64,000 nt of DNA from positions 57,679,481-57,743,480 of the forward strand of contig CM061236.1 of NCBI GenBank assembly GCA_030848705.1, read 5' to 3'. Positions 9,795 through 21,365 of this stretch are shown here, in pieces (position 1 is the stretch's first letter; every line of letters begins with the position of its first letter). The notes under the pieces were generated by a model, which had not been told where the DNA came from, searched no databases, and saw nothing but the letters and a program-made list of their open reading frames with translations. The stretch is from Heracleum sosnowskyi. Lineage: Eukaryota > Streptophyta > Magnoliopsida > Apiales > Apiaceae. Position numbers and translations under genes: made by a program.

Positions 9795-9803
9795 ATTTTA
9801 TAG
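9795..9803 (-). promoter_or_regulatory. TATA box for the A2 antisense ORF
   Basis: CTATAAAAT on the minus strand inside a stretch well conserved with A1. The interval from 9804 to 10100 is AT-rich and holds no other recognisable gene. Confidence 0.55.
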
Positions 9804-10100
9804 AGAATGTGTGTTGAGGATGCAGGTCATTTTTGTTTATCGAGGCGACTGTTCAGTTTCTCATAATTACTTTGCCTCGGTAATTGGTAAGAATGGTTAC
9901 ATGGGTATTATGCTATTTGTTTTTGTAATTATTTTAAAATAAAAACAGCACTTCAGGATTATAAAAATAAATTTTGTTTTCTTAAATAAAATTTTATTTT
10001 ACTTCATTTTAAATATTTTTTTCTCAATCCTGATAAGGCAAATGGTTTCATAGGAAATGTTTTTATTCCTGATGAGGTTAGGTTTTTCTTACATAGGAAA

Positions 10101-13100
10101 ATGCCTACTCGTTATGGTTTAATTTCTAATGCTATGGGGCAAGGCCAATCACACCTTGTTCCTAACCCAAGCATTCATCCTAAACAGTCTAAACAGTCAA
10201 CTGCCACCTCTAATGTCTCTCAAAAGACTTTAGTTGTAAAAGCAAAGAAGTCAGCTAGAACTGATGTGTCAGGAAGGCAATCAGGTTCAAAGGACTTTTC
10301 CTCTACACCTATCACTAAAAAGAAGTTACAAGGGGGTGTACAAGGGGTCCTGGTGGAGACAGCTGCAAAGAGAGGTGAGGCTGTTTCTGTTAAAAGAAAG
10401 TTAGTGCTCAGGGATGAGACTGACTCAGAGGATGATTTACCTATATCTTCTGTGATGAATGTGAATAAGGAAGTTGCTGATACTGCTACTGCAGCTGTGG
10501 TTCCATTGTCTACACCACAGAAGAAAAGGAAGTTATCAAAAAGCAGGTATCATATTCCTTTAGAAAAGAAGCAGGATACTGATGTACAGGACACTTCTAT
10601 TTTGAATGAGCAATCAGTTTCAACTGCTCAAGCAAATCCTGATGTTAGTATTCCTGATGCTGCACCAAGTCAAGTGGTTAATATTTCAGACTCTCCAGCA
10701 CAGGACTCTCCAACAAAAAGACATATTGATATTTCATGGGAGAAGTATGGTGCTGCTGCTTCCAATCTTGGGATAAAACATCCAATGGAAAATCTAAGGA
10801 AGGCAGAAGAGTTAGTCTATCAGAGACAGAAGAAACTGAAAGGATCAAGCCCACAAGAACCTGAACCTCAAAGTGGTTCAGCAGCTCTTTCTGATGATCC
10901 AGCCACACAAGAACCACTCAATCAAAGTTTGAGTGAAGGCTTAGCTAGTGGAATGGTCCCACAAGAACCATTTTCTCAAAGGGAGAATGAAGACATCGAC
11001 ATTCCAGCTACACAAGAACCATCTTCTCAAAGTGAAGATGCAGGCCAAGCTACAGTTTCTGAGAAATTTCCTGACAATGCTCAAGGGATTTCTGGTGCAG
11101 ATGAAGTTCAAAGATTGGTCGAGGACACTGTCAATGAGGGAAGCACACAAGAACCTTTGACTCAAAGTGTTGAAGAAGCTTCTGAACCTCAAGCTCCACA
11201 AGAACCATTGGTAGTAAATACTGATGCAAGCATATCAAATCCTGACGGTGTTCATCCTGACGCTAGTGGTGCTCCTGATGTTGAACCTATCCTGATACAG
11301 CCACTTCGTTCAAGACCAATGGATCATCCTATCACAGATTCACAGGATAAAATGAAAGGTATAGCTATTCCTGATCCTGATGATACTCATAGTACTGATA
11401 ATAATGACTCTGATGATAGTGATGATGATGAGAATCAAAAAGAGAAGGAACAGCTTGCTACAGCACTCAAAATTAGTCTTGGAACTAATTTTGGTTCATC
11501 AAGTACATATATGGCTGGCAAAGCTTCCACTGGGAAAGATCAGAGACAAGATTTTTCTATTCCTTCCTTTAATCCTGCTGAGGCACTTAGACAGAATGAA
11601 TGGAACAATTTATGGCACAGATCTGCTGAATCTGTAAGTTATTCTTCTGCTTTGGAACATGCCTATGATGCAGTGAAATCTATAGAGAATCAAGACTTGA
11701 AGAATCATCTGAAGGCTACAACTTTGTTATCCAAAAGTCTAAAAAGTGAGATTGATTCTATCAAGAACTCAACTGAGTTGGTGAGGAATGATATTTCTCA
11801 AAATTTTACAAAGGTACCTACTGCTTTTCAGCTAAGGGTAGTAGAATCCCAAGTGAAATCTGTTATTTCTGAACAAACCTCTATCAACAGACGGATTGAT
11901 TCTCTGGATACCAAGGTAACTGACATTCAAACCTCTCTTTCCTTAATTTTGAATTTTATTGCAAAATCCTGATGTCAAAAAGGGGGAGAAGGTTAGTCAG
12001 ACAAAATGCACACCTGATCTAGTATTAAGGAATAATGATGATGATACTGGAGATGATGGTAGTGACAAAGTGATACAAGGAGAAACCTCTGATGCTGCTG
12101 TTATGAAGTCTACAATTCAAACTTCACAAAGTCAAACAACGCAGTCAACTCATGTTTCTGATTCTGGAGTTAAGACAGTAAGAACGTTGGTGCAATCTCA
12201 GATCCTGACGAAAGAACAAATCCTGACACCTGGTCATGGACATATTCTTGCTACAATTCCTGAAGGTGATGAAGATGTGATTATTGATAATCCTGAAGAT
12301 GCATCAAATTTATTCCAGAAGTTTTCTACAAAAGATGGCAGAATTGTTTCTCTATATCACACTGATAAAAGAGTTCAACAATTATTTGCTAGAAAAGCAC
12401 TCTCTACAGCAAGTGAAGAATATCCAGATCTCTCACATGAAGAATTCTTAAGACAATAAAGAGAAATGACGGAAAGCTTTAAGAACCCTGCTCCTACTAG
12501 AGGTAGAGGAAGCAGAGGTAGGAGAGGAGCTAGAAGAAGTAGAAGAGGTTCTTCAACTCAAACAATATCTAGACAGACAAGGTCTCGAGGGTTAAGAATT
12601 GAAGAAATTCCTGAACCTATTCAAACTCTAGTAGTTCCTGACAGATCTACTTTTGGTGATGATGGAAATATTGAAGAAGAACCTGAATTGAGAAGAAAAT
12701 CAAGAAAATCAAATCTCTGCAATACAAATCAAATTGAAGAATCTAATCCTGATGTTGTTCCTAATGATATTCAAGATCCTGATGATTCTGAAATTCTGCA
12801 AGAGATTGACTTGATAATATTATCTACTGTGGTTGATTCTCACAACAAGGAAGTAGATGAAGAAGAAGAAGCCAGAAGAAGAGAAATTACAAGATCAACA
12901 AATAGAGATTTCAATCTCTATGTACAAAGGCTTAAACTCTCAAACAGAAGAGTGTGGAGGAACCCAAGCAGACAAGAATTTTCACTGGAAAGAAGCTATG
13001 CTTTTGAAAAGGAAAAGGATAAGAAGTGAAACATATTAGCACATTAAGTTGTGATACACTTATCAATTTTCAGTCTGGAGGAATTATTACAAGCGCTTCA

Positions 13101-13859
13101 AGTGTTGTTGATTTATCTGGGATGGTTAGATCAAAAGCACTCTGGTTAAAGATGTTTTCAAATCTGAAGCAATTGACAAGTAATTCAAGAGGAGGTATTG
13201 GACACAGGGATGCTGAATATCTGAATATGTCATATGTTGATCCTTACTCCTTAACTGAAATTGGAGGTACTTTAACTTTTGAAAACCTGAACAATTTACT
13301 AGCTGTTGATATAGTTATAGATTGTCATGATGGTTTTGACAAGAAAGAAAAGCTTCTGTACTTCATGAAAGATGGTAGTGTGAAGATTTTATCTATTCAA
13401 GATCTGCTGATGAAAACTACACAGGAACTGAAATATGTTCATTATCTTTTGAGATCGAAGAATCAAATATGCAAAGAATGGAGTGACATGATTTTGTCAA
13501 CAATAAGAAGAAGACTAGATGGAAACAGTAATTTCAATGGTAATTATACTCCCATGTACTTAAATCAAAGAGGTCAGTATGTGGAAATGCAAAGGGGTAC
13601 TGCTGTTAAAGAAGTAAATTTTGGCATGACTCATCTTACTCTCAATCCTGATGGGAAGGAAATTGCTTATCTTTTGCTTGAAGAGCATAGTCTTCAGAGA
13701 AACTCCATATTGAATCTCAGAGCAGCTATCTACCAGATTAATGAGGAAGATGAAGAACTCATAAATCTTAAGGAAAGACTGATTCAAATTCTTGAAGAAA
13801 AAGAAGAAAATTTGTTATCCAACTTCTTGAAGATGAATTTGTTCTATCAAAGAATTTAA
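10101..13859 (+). pseudogene. Envelope-like ORF of A2, broken
   Basis: Full-length homologue of the A1 envelope-like ORF: TQEP repeats, acidic run, coiled coil, RGRGSRGRRGARRSRRG tract and C-terminal domain with YFMKDGSVKIL. The frame is broken near 11950-11972 (indel after the coiled coil), by a TAA at 12457-12459, and near 13027 by loss of one base in a Trp codon. It therefore reads as four segments (10101-11972, 11959-12459, 12466-13029, 13026-13859). Like A1 it lacks the globular N-terminal domain seen in A3, and its first Met (MPTRYGL) is downstream of the homologous A1 start. Confidence 0.85.
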
Positions 13860-13955
13860 TCAGATAAGTTGTTGCTGCAGATTCTGTACATTTTGTATAT
13901 ATGTTTTTGACATCATTGAATCTTAGGAATCTATACTTTATTTCACAAAGTATGA

Positions 13956-13968
13956 GATTGGGGGAGAT
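13956..13968 (+). other. Polypurine tract of A2
   Basis: Purine run GGGGGAGA directly before the LTR TGTTAGATC, identical in layout to A1. Confidence 0.85.
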
Positions 13969-14539
13969 TGTTAGATCAGAATTCAATGATCGTCAGGAGC
14001 TAGACTCAACTGATCAGGATTGCTGACGTCATCAGGATTACATGGTCGTCAGGATCAGAATGCATATCAGGACTGGGATCAGGATTGATCATCAGGACTG
14101 GAAGCTGATCAGGATTCCTACTTCGAGTTATATTTGGAGTCTAGTTAAACATGGAAGTTTACTCTGTCGGTTCCTGGTTTGTAGTATGTAGCTATCAATT
14201 ATAGATAGGTTTCAATCTTTGTAATTGATTAGGACTTATCATTGATAGAGAAGCTGTGTAGTATATAAACACAGTCTTGGTTTCGATTTATGTATTATTC
14301 GAAAGAGAAGCGAATCAAGATAGAAGCTCTTAAGAACATAGAATTTCTTGAGAGAGTTTTTGTAAGCTAGCAGCTCTCAAGAACATCAGAATTTCTTGAG
14401 AGAGTTTGTAACAGTTTTATATCAGATTTAATAAAGTTGTTATCTTTCTTTCATATTTGTGATATATACATTAAGAAGTCAATTATCTTATACTATTGTA
14501 TTCAACCCCCCTTCTACAATAGATTATTACTGGGCAACA
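13969..14539 (+). repeat. 3' LTR of A2 (about 571 bp)
   Basis: Same ends as the A1 LTR (TGTTAGATC to GGGCAACA). About eight (A/G)TCAGGA motifs lie in 13990-14125. TATATAAA is at 14262-14269 and AATAAA at 14430-14435. A gap removes part of the motif-rich section present in A1. The right flank is the A3 spacer. Confidence 0.9.
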
Positions 14540-14927
14540 TAAAGTGATATATTTTCTTTCACTTTGCAATATGTGGGAGATCCTGATAGTTGAGTCCTGA
14601 TGATTTTTTTTGTGCTCAAATAAATTATTTCTAAGTAATTTGCTCTCATCGGACATACATGCATTCATTCAAATACATAAAGTAAAATTCTTAAAGAAAA
14701 CATTGGATCTTTTCATTAATTGATTCAAACATTCTTTACATTTGCTTTATACAAAATCTCCTATCTTTGTCTAGCTAATCTCTCTCTTGAATCCTATCTA
14801 ATGTACTTATTAAAGAGAGATGCCTTACTAACCCCTACAAGTACTTGAATATTATCCATCAGAGGGAACACAACTAGAGCCAAAAGCTATTGTGTGCTCT
14901 TCCCTCTGATGACAACTACTTGTACAT

Positions 14928-15323
14928 TCAGTTGGACAGGATACCAGATGAGATGTCAATTGCTTGACATCCCCCCGATGTTGGATCTTCATCATCGTCT
15001 CGTTCTCTCTTTCTTACTTGCAACTTGCAGGGCTCAAGGACGATCTCATCCTCGGTACCCTCCAAGTAGCTTTTGCGAAGGAGCAAAAGACAGGCCTCAG
15101 CCACTACGTCCTCTGCCAGGACTGGAGCATCGAACGGACCGGGTCGGATAATGTGGACATATGGGTTTGAAATAGGACCCTCAGCTATCTCATCGTCAAT
15201 GATGAGTCCTTCTTCATCCAGAAAAACTAATACAAGAAACTCATCGATGAGATAATTTGCTTGTTGCTCCCAACCCATCTCCAGAAAATCTTCAATAGGC
15301 ATGAACTCAAATATTCCTGCCAT
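14928..15323 (-). CDS. Antisense accessory ORF of A3
   Basis: A 131-codon ORF on the minus strand in the same position as the antisense ORFs of A1 and A2. The overall sequence has diverged strongly, but it is also acidic. Near the C-terminus CKLQVRKRERDDDEDPTSG resembles the A2 tail (CKLEARKR then DDPPSS). A CTATAAAAG box lies 70 bases upstream of the ATG. Conservation of position, promoter and tail supports a real gene. I recognise no domain. Confidence 0.5.
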   Translation of the reverse strand: MAGIFEFMPIEDFLEMGWEQQANYLIDEFLVLVFLDEEGLIIDDEIAEGPISNPYVHIIRPGPFDAPVLAEDVVAEACLLLLRKSYLEGTEDEIVLEPCKLQVRKRERDDDEDPTSGGCQAIDISSGILSN

Positions 15324-15392
15324 ATGGATTGCAGTGTGTTTTTGTAAAGATGTGCTTGGTAGGTATAAGATTATTTTGTGAAATGTGACAGG

Positions 15393-15423
15393 CTTTTATA
15401 GGCTGAGACTGGGAATATAAAAG
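15393..15423. promoter_or_regulatory. Back-to-back TATA boxes between antisense ORF and envelope-like ORF, A3
   Basis: CTATAAAAG on the minus strand at 15393-15401 points toward the antisense ORF. TATAAAAG on the plus strand at 15416-15423 points toward the envelope-like ORF (ATG at 15881). They are 14 bases apart, an arrangement expected of a bidirectional promoter. The rest of 15424-15880 would be a leader. No other gene is seen there. Confidence 0.4.
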
Positions 15424-15880
15424 GTCTAATAGTTGATGACAGGTTTAGGCTATGGGGAATATATAGAGTGGAGTTCCAAGACTGCACTTACTCGACTGTT
15501 GGACTTCTCTACATTCCTATATTCTCTTTATGAGCGAGATTTTTAAATCGATAATTTTTTTATTGATTTTAACTTTTTCTAATAGCTGATTGCATGGAGT
15601 GCTTTATTTGTGGTTGACTGACAGGTGTCAACTCGCGTGATCTTCAAGCGCTGTTACATACAAACATTGTGTGTATAACACTATAATCACGCGTACCTCA
15701 GAAATCGTGCATAGTCATTTTTACACGATATATGTTCCATTACCATCATTATTCTTGTTTTTCGGAGAAAATTTGCTGCTAATTATACTCAAAAGATATT
15801 ATTCAGTTCACAATTTGTTAACTAATATTTTCTATTGTGTGACAATATTCTTCTCTATCGAAATTTCTTTTCTCTCAACA

Positions 15881-17715
15881 ATGGCAGCAACTCACTTTCC
15901 AGCCTCAACAAACAAGAACATCACAAATAATGGTATCCTATTTGTCACAAACAACTACTCCTCCATTTTGGACAAGACGAAAGCTCCATCCGAGTTTCAT
16001 CTCATTCAGGATTTTCTAGCCTCGAGTCCAATTGGGTATGCTCTGACTGAACCCAAAGCAATTTCTACACGGGCTGTGATGCAGATTTGGAGCTCAGCTA
16101 CCTACACTCCAGGTACTTCTGATACCCAACCTCGCCTCACTTTTACCTACAGGAATGATCTGTATGAGGTTACCCCTGCTATTGTTCAACGATCTTTGCA
16201 CCTAGGTAGTCCTACCTCATTTACCCCATCTTTTTCTGAGACTGTTCTCCGGGAGTTCTTCACCAAGATTGGTTATAATGGTGATATGACTCGAATGGGA
16301 AAATTGGTAAGAACTAAGCTTCGTCAGGAATGGAACTTTTTCTTTGATTCCATTGGCAAGTGCTTCATGAATAAGAGCTCGAACTTTGATGCTTTAACTC
16401 AAGCCACACAAAACATCGGGTATTCTCTTATCTATGGATATGATTTTAATATTGCTAGTATGATTATTGATTCCCTAGATAGTAGAATAAATGAAAATCG
16501 AGAGGTAGTCTACTTTGGTCGATTTCTTCACTTGATTTTTCAGTACTTGTGTCCTAATGTTGCGTTTCAAGAAGATAGCTTGTTACCTGTCTTTCAGAAT
16601 ACTCCTCGCTCATTTCAGGAGTATATGTTAAAAGGTAAACAAATGTTTGTTGGTGATGTTGTGTATCCTGAACAGGTCAGGCAGCTTCTGAGACAGAGAC
16701 TGCCTACTATTTATGGATTAGTTCCTAGTACTATGATTCAAAGGTCTGATGCTAATACCCCCTCTGGATCTCACCCAAGTACACAACCTAAAGAGTCTTC
16801 CAAACACTCACTTCCCACCTCTGAAAGCTCTCAACAGCAATCAGTTGTAAGACACACAAGGTTAGCTAAATCTATGCGGTGTTCTCAGCCGTCAGGATCA
16901 AGGACCTTGTTACCTCACCCTTCTGATACTATGGAGAAACAAGGTGCTCAGGCAGTTGGTATGGCATCAAATATATTGGCCTCACGGAGAAAATATACAA
17001 CTGTCATTGATTCTGATACTGATGAAGATGATAATGTGCCTCTGTCTTCTATATTCAAGATATCATCTGTTGATGTTCCACAAGAAGGACATCTTCCTCC
17101 ATCCCCAAAACGACACAGATTAAGGAAATCCATCATCACTTCTCATTTTGCTGTTGTCGATGCATTACACAAAACTCTTCATGAAAGTGATGCTACTGCT
17201 GCTCCTATCAGTACTGATCCGGATGGTGCTTTCACTCATGATGTAGTAGTTGATCCTGATGATGACGCCTCTAATGTGTGGATGTCACCTGAGAAAGTGG
17301 TAATCTCTGACTCCAGTCCACCTGTATCCCCAAAGGGACGGTCTGTTGACATGTCATATGATCGAGTAAAAAGACTGGAAGAAGCAGCAAGGAAAGAAAT
17401 TTCTGAGGCTGCTGGTCAGAAAAGGAAGACCTGTTTCGAAAGAACAAAGAAAAGGAATGTCAAGGCATGGACATCCTCTGCTCCTATTGTTGATCTGGAT
17501 CCACAAGAACCTGGTTCTCAAAGGGAACTATCAGTCCAAGTAGATCAAGCCACACAAGAACCATCTACTCAAAGGGTCGATGAAGGCATGGAACAATTGC
17601 AAAAATCTACTCAAATCTCATCAGAGTTAATTCCTGACATTGCTCAAGGGTCTCTCAAAGATGACATCATCACTCACTTTGATGATCCAGTTACCGAGGG
17701 AAGCACACAAGAACC
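15881..17715 (+). pseudogene. Envelope-like ORF of A3, first part (complete N-terminus)
   Basis: The start at 15881 is chosen because CAACAATGGC is a good plant start context, followed by MAATHFPAST. The frame is open further upstream to 15671 but that part looks non-coding. Residues 1-270 form a globular domain (EWNFFFDSIGKCF, IGYSLIYGYDFN, RFLHLIFQYL) related to the N-terminus of the element B ORF at 59162. From QRLPTIYGLV onward it aligns with the A1 and A2 ORFs, and then enters a Ser/Thr-rich region with TQEP repeats. Element C interrupts it after GAACC at 17711-17715. The in-frame stop at 17726-17728 belongs to the LTR of C. The frame resumes at 28536. Confidence 0.85.
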
Positions 17716-17839
17716 TGAAATTAACTAAGCACAATATAAGAATGAGTCTGTCTCAATTGACAAAGGGTCTGTCTCTTTGTTAAATGGGACTGTCTCAATA
17801 TGTTATATATAAAACAAACACTACACCATATTTGACCTT

Positions 17840-18010
17840 TTGCAAGCCCATAACATGTTTGTGTTGCATAAAATGTTGCTATAGATAAGAAACTTGCATA
17901 TTTATTGTAATACTTTCACAAAGTGTTGTATAAAATAGAAAAGTGTTGCAAGGCTAAGAAGCAGTTCGATAATTTTAGAATTATTGCAATACTTCAGAAA
18001 AGTGTTACAA
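17840..18010. repeat. Left subterminal repeats of CACTA element 1
   Basis: Multiple short copies of GTGTTGCA-like and GTAATACTT-like words, e.g. around 17860, 17878, 17923, 17942 and 17999. Matching words, mostly inverted, crowd 22185-22560 at the other end. Confidence 0.65.
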
Positions 18011-18155
18011 TAACATATCACTTTTTTGGTCAATTTGACCGAATAGTGTTGGCGGGAGTTCAATTTTTTCATTGGGCGGGCGGTTTTAGTACCAAATATT
18101 TTGGTACCAAAATTGTTATTTACACGAAAATAAATTTTAGAACACAAAATACTAG

Positions 18156-18320
18156 CCCCTCTCTCAAACATCCCTCACGACCTCCCTCTCTCTCTCGACC
18201 ATCCCTCTCTGTCGACCATCTCTCTCCACCACACCCCTCTCGACCTCCCTCTCTCTCGACCATCTCTCTCGACCTCACCTCTCTTGACCTCACTCATGTC
18301 TCACACCTCTCTCAAACTCG
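18156..18320. repeat. CT-rich CTCTCGACC repeat in CACTA element 1
   Basis: An imperfect tandem array of CCCTCTCTC and CTCGACC units. It resembles a pyrimidine-rich 5' leader of a plant gene, but no coding sequence can be attached to it. Confidence 0.6.
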
Positions 18321-18589
18321 TAAAATCGACTTCAAAACCCCAAAACCCCAAATCTAATTAAAGAAAGATTTAGAGTAAATATTCAATTAAAGATTCAATT
18401 AGAGGTAATATACTTAACTTTTTTCTATTTTGTTGGATTATACATGTATATATGTGTATACATGTGAAATTTTTAGATTATATGTTCGATTCGATTATAT
18501 GTTCGATTGTATGTGTTCATAATTTTTGTTTGATTAGAACAAGTATTAAGTGTTAAAGTAGTAGGGATTTTGTTCTAATTAGTAGAATT

Positions 18590-18670
18590 TTTGTGTTAAA
18601 TTTGTGGGAAATTTGTGTTAATTTGTGGGAAATTTGTGTTAAATTTGTGGTAAATTTGTGTTAATTTGTG
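18590..18670. repeat. Tandem TTTGTGTTAAATTTGTGGG-type repeat
   Basis: About four imperfect units of roughly 20 bases made of TTTGTGTTAA and TTTGTGGGAA. The stretch from 18671 to about 20930 is AT-rich with intron-like character. I could not recognise a gene in it. Confidence 0.6.
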
Positions 18671-20935
18671 CCCACTGGTAGCTTTTCCGAGCTTATGCAG
18701 AATGGAGAAATTACTACGTGTACTATCAACATTCACCCATAACCATAATTCTTGCTTACATTACGGTTTCTGTGCTTTTATGAAGTTCAAAGATGTTTCT
18801 GTCTTGGTACGTGGTTGACAGAATCGGAATTTCAGTCCTATGTGCTATGTGCAAGTGCCTGGATAAGCAATTAGGTGGATTGGACTGGGAACCTCTCCTG
18901 AAAGACTAAAACAGAATCAAAAGAGGATGATCGGCGATGGCTGTCATCCGCCAACCGGTCATTAAGTCTCAATTTTTTCCGACTGCCTTCCTTCTTTTTT
19001 GTTTAGTACCTGTTTCTGTTTATGCTGCCTCCTGCTCATAGCCTTAAATCTAATCTAAGAACTAAGACCTAATTGAATTTATTTATTTTTGAGTTGAAGA
19101 CCGAAAAGTGAAGATATTTCAGTTCTCTTGGAATTTCTTTTGGATACTTAAAAAAAATGAGGAAATATAACTGATTCAAATAAAGTTATTCATAAATAAG
19201 AGATTACATTGTTGGGATCTAATCATTCTTTGATTAAACTGTTTCTTGGGAATTGTTTGTCAGAGACAATGTTTGGTTTTATCATCTGGCTGACTGGCTT
19301 TTTGTTTAGTTTCTCTACGAAACCTTGAAATTAGATACTTTAAAAATATGGTTATGTATATATTTTTTTCACAGCTAGGCCAAGTCAATATAATTCAAAA
19401 TCTGAAAAAATTGTTTGAACATCTATTTCTAAATTGTTGATACATTTCTGCTTGTACATCTGTGATCTTCCCTGTCTATGTGATGTTTATGCTCCAAATG
19501 CTCCAATGTTGCTTGCCTTTATCATATACAGGTCCAATATTATGTCTACACCTCAATTATGTGTTGTCGTAATTAAAATTGTGCTGATAAGATGCCTAGT
19601 TCTTGTAGGTTATTGAGTTCAAAGTTACAAAGTTCTGGTGTTTGTTAAGAAAAGTGTGCAGAGGTCTGCATTATGTAATAGAGGCATACTTCTCAACAAG
19701 CTACGTTACGTATTTGTAATTTGTAAATTTGATTATGTTTTTGATTGTTTCTTTCACCAAGTATGAAATTCTATTCTCTTAATGACAGGACCCTGGCTGT
19801 AATTAGCCCGACGAGACTACTCTGTATCATTCGCGGACTAAATTGAAGGCTGAATAAGTAGGTATCCCTATAATTAACATTGAGTACTCCAACATTTGTC
19901 TATGGTAAACATAATTACATGCCATCTTTTTGAATGATCGGTTTTACGTCTGTTTCTCCGGTAGCAGCACAGTAGAAGCAGTTCAGACAAGGTCTTATAT
20001 AGGCCGATACGTACTTTGTTGTATATTAGTTATACAATTTACAAACCTGCATTGTAGTAATATGCGCAATGCATTCAGTGCTTTACATCTACAAAAAGAA
20101 ATACAGAATGTGCCCACCATGTTTGCTCAAATGATATGGGCTTAGACACCCACATTCATATGTTTATTTTTCCTGTCCAAGTATCCAACTATCTTATGGT
20201 TCACTTGAGTTATAGGCTTGCATTACTAGACCTGGATTTTTTCATTTTGAAGAATAATGTCAGATACTGCTAGCTGCTGCAAGTACTTGAATTATGTTGC
20301 TTCCTATGTTAAGTAAAAAGATCAAGATGTGAACTACTTTTTGACGTTTTCGACGTCAGTAACGTTGTATGCATGAAAATCTGCTTTGTAAAATTCCACA
20401 TATATTATTAGGGCCGAGTGTAGATGTCTTTATTTACGATTTTAATACAAAAATGACTTGAAATAGTATTGAATTTTTTTATTTGTCAAAGACCAATTAT
20501 TTATGTTTACTCTAGAAAGTAGGATTCTGGTATGGGTATTTAGGTGGTCATCATATAATAATAGTTCAATGGTTTGGCAAATCAAAATAAAAAGAAAAAA
20601 GATTCAGGTCATATCATTTTACAGTTTATTGTTTTGTGTGCAATAAAAAGACAGAATATAAGAAATCATTGCAATAAAAAGATAGAATATAAGAAATCAA
20701 GGTTGTGTAGGTTATAAGATGTAGGAAGCCTATTTATAAGGCGTGTCTACATTATGTATCCTAGGTACTATGTTGTAATTTCTTAGGATAAATTTGTCTT
20801 TTAGGGCTTCAAATCCTGTAGATTGGTGTAGTAAATTGTTTTTTTTCTTCGCGTTTTAGGCTCAGTTGATTATGAATTATTGTTGAGGTTGTCTTCGTTT
20901 CTGGACATCCAAATATCTTATATTTTGGTCTACAG

Positions 20936-21365
20936 GTTAGTTGATACTGCAGTCAAAACATCTCGTAGTGTGCCTTAAAGTTTGCTATGATTATACAGTC
21001 CAGGATGCAAATGGTTCTATTGTTCAATTCTGTTATGGGGAAGATGGTGTTGATGTACATCAGACGAGTTTCCTCAACAAATTTGAGGCACTGGCAAAGG
21101 TGAACAATACATTACTTTTGCTCAATAATAAATTGCATCTGAAGCTTTTTGGCGAATTGTAGATAAAAATAGAATTAATGTAGAAAAACTGCTGTTGATA
21201 CAAATTGGTGAGAGAAACTTATTTTTATTTTTTTTCTATCTTGCCACTTTCTTAGAATCGAGAGACTATTGGTCAAAAATTTCATCACAAGCTTGAATAC
21301 AATGCATATATTAAAAAATTGCCTACCAAGCTTACCAGGTTTCACGTGCGAAAGAAGTTCTTCAG
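20936..21365 (+). pseudogene. NRPA1: Captured fragment of RNA polymerase I largest subunit gene
   Basis: After a TACAG acceptor, the exon at 20936 reads LVDTAVKTSRS, the conserved segment of the RNA polymerase largest subunit near the bridge helix. After a small deletion and frame change it continues as VCYDYTVQDANGSIVQFCY and GEDGVDVHQTSFLNKFEAL. The D-x-DGS-x-VQF and YGEDG-x-D pattern is that of the Pol I subunit, not Pol II. An intron (about GTGAGAG near 21207 to TTTCTTAG at 21257) leads to a second exon, 21258-21365, containing IGQKFHHKLEYNAYIKKLP. The deletion, frame change and missing remainder make it non-functional. The parent gene encodes the rRNA-synthesising enzyme of the nucleolus. 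Confidence 0.75.

Larger units (their letters stand above)
7230..14539 (+). mobile_element. Element A2: second 3' part of a lineage-A Sirevirus-like element
   Basis: Colinear with A1: RT-RNase H, motif spacer, antisense ORF, envelope-like ORF, polypurine tract, LTR. It begins in mid-pol exactly where the A1 LTR ends. The sequence from 7230 (TTTCTATCC) is homologous to base 5 onward of the window. Its coding regions carry several stops and frameshifts, so it is older or less constrained than A1. Its right neighbour is the spacer of A3. Confidence 0.92.

Noticed and set aside
20941..21162. A functional RNA polymerase I subunit gene
   Set aside because: Only a small part is present, with an internal deletion and frame change, between the ends of a transposon.
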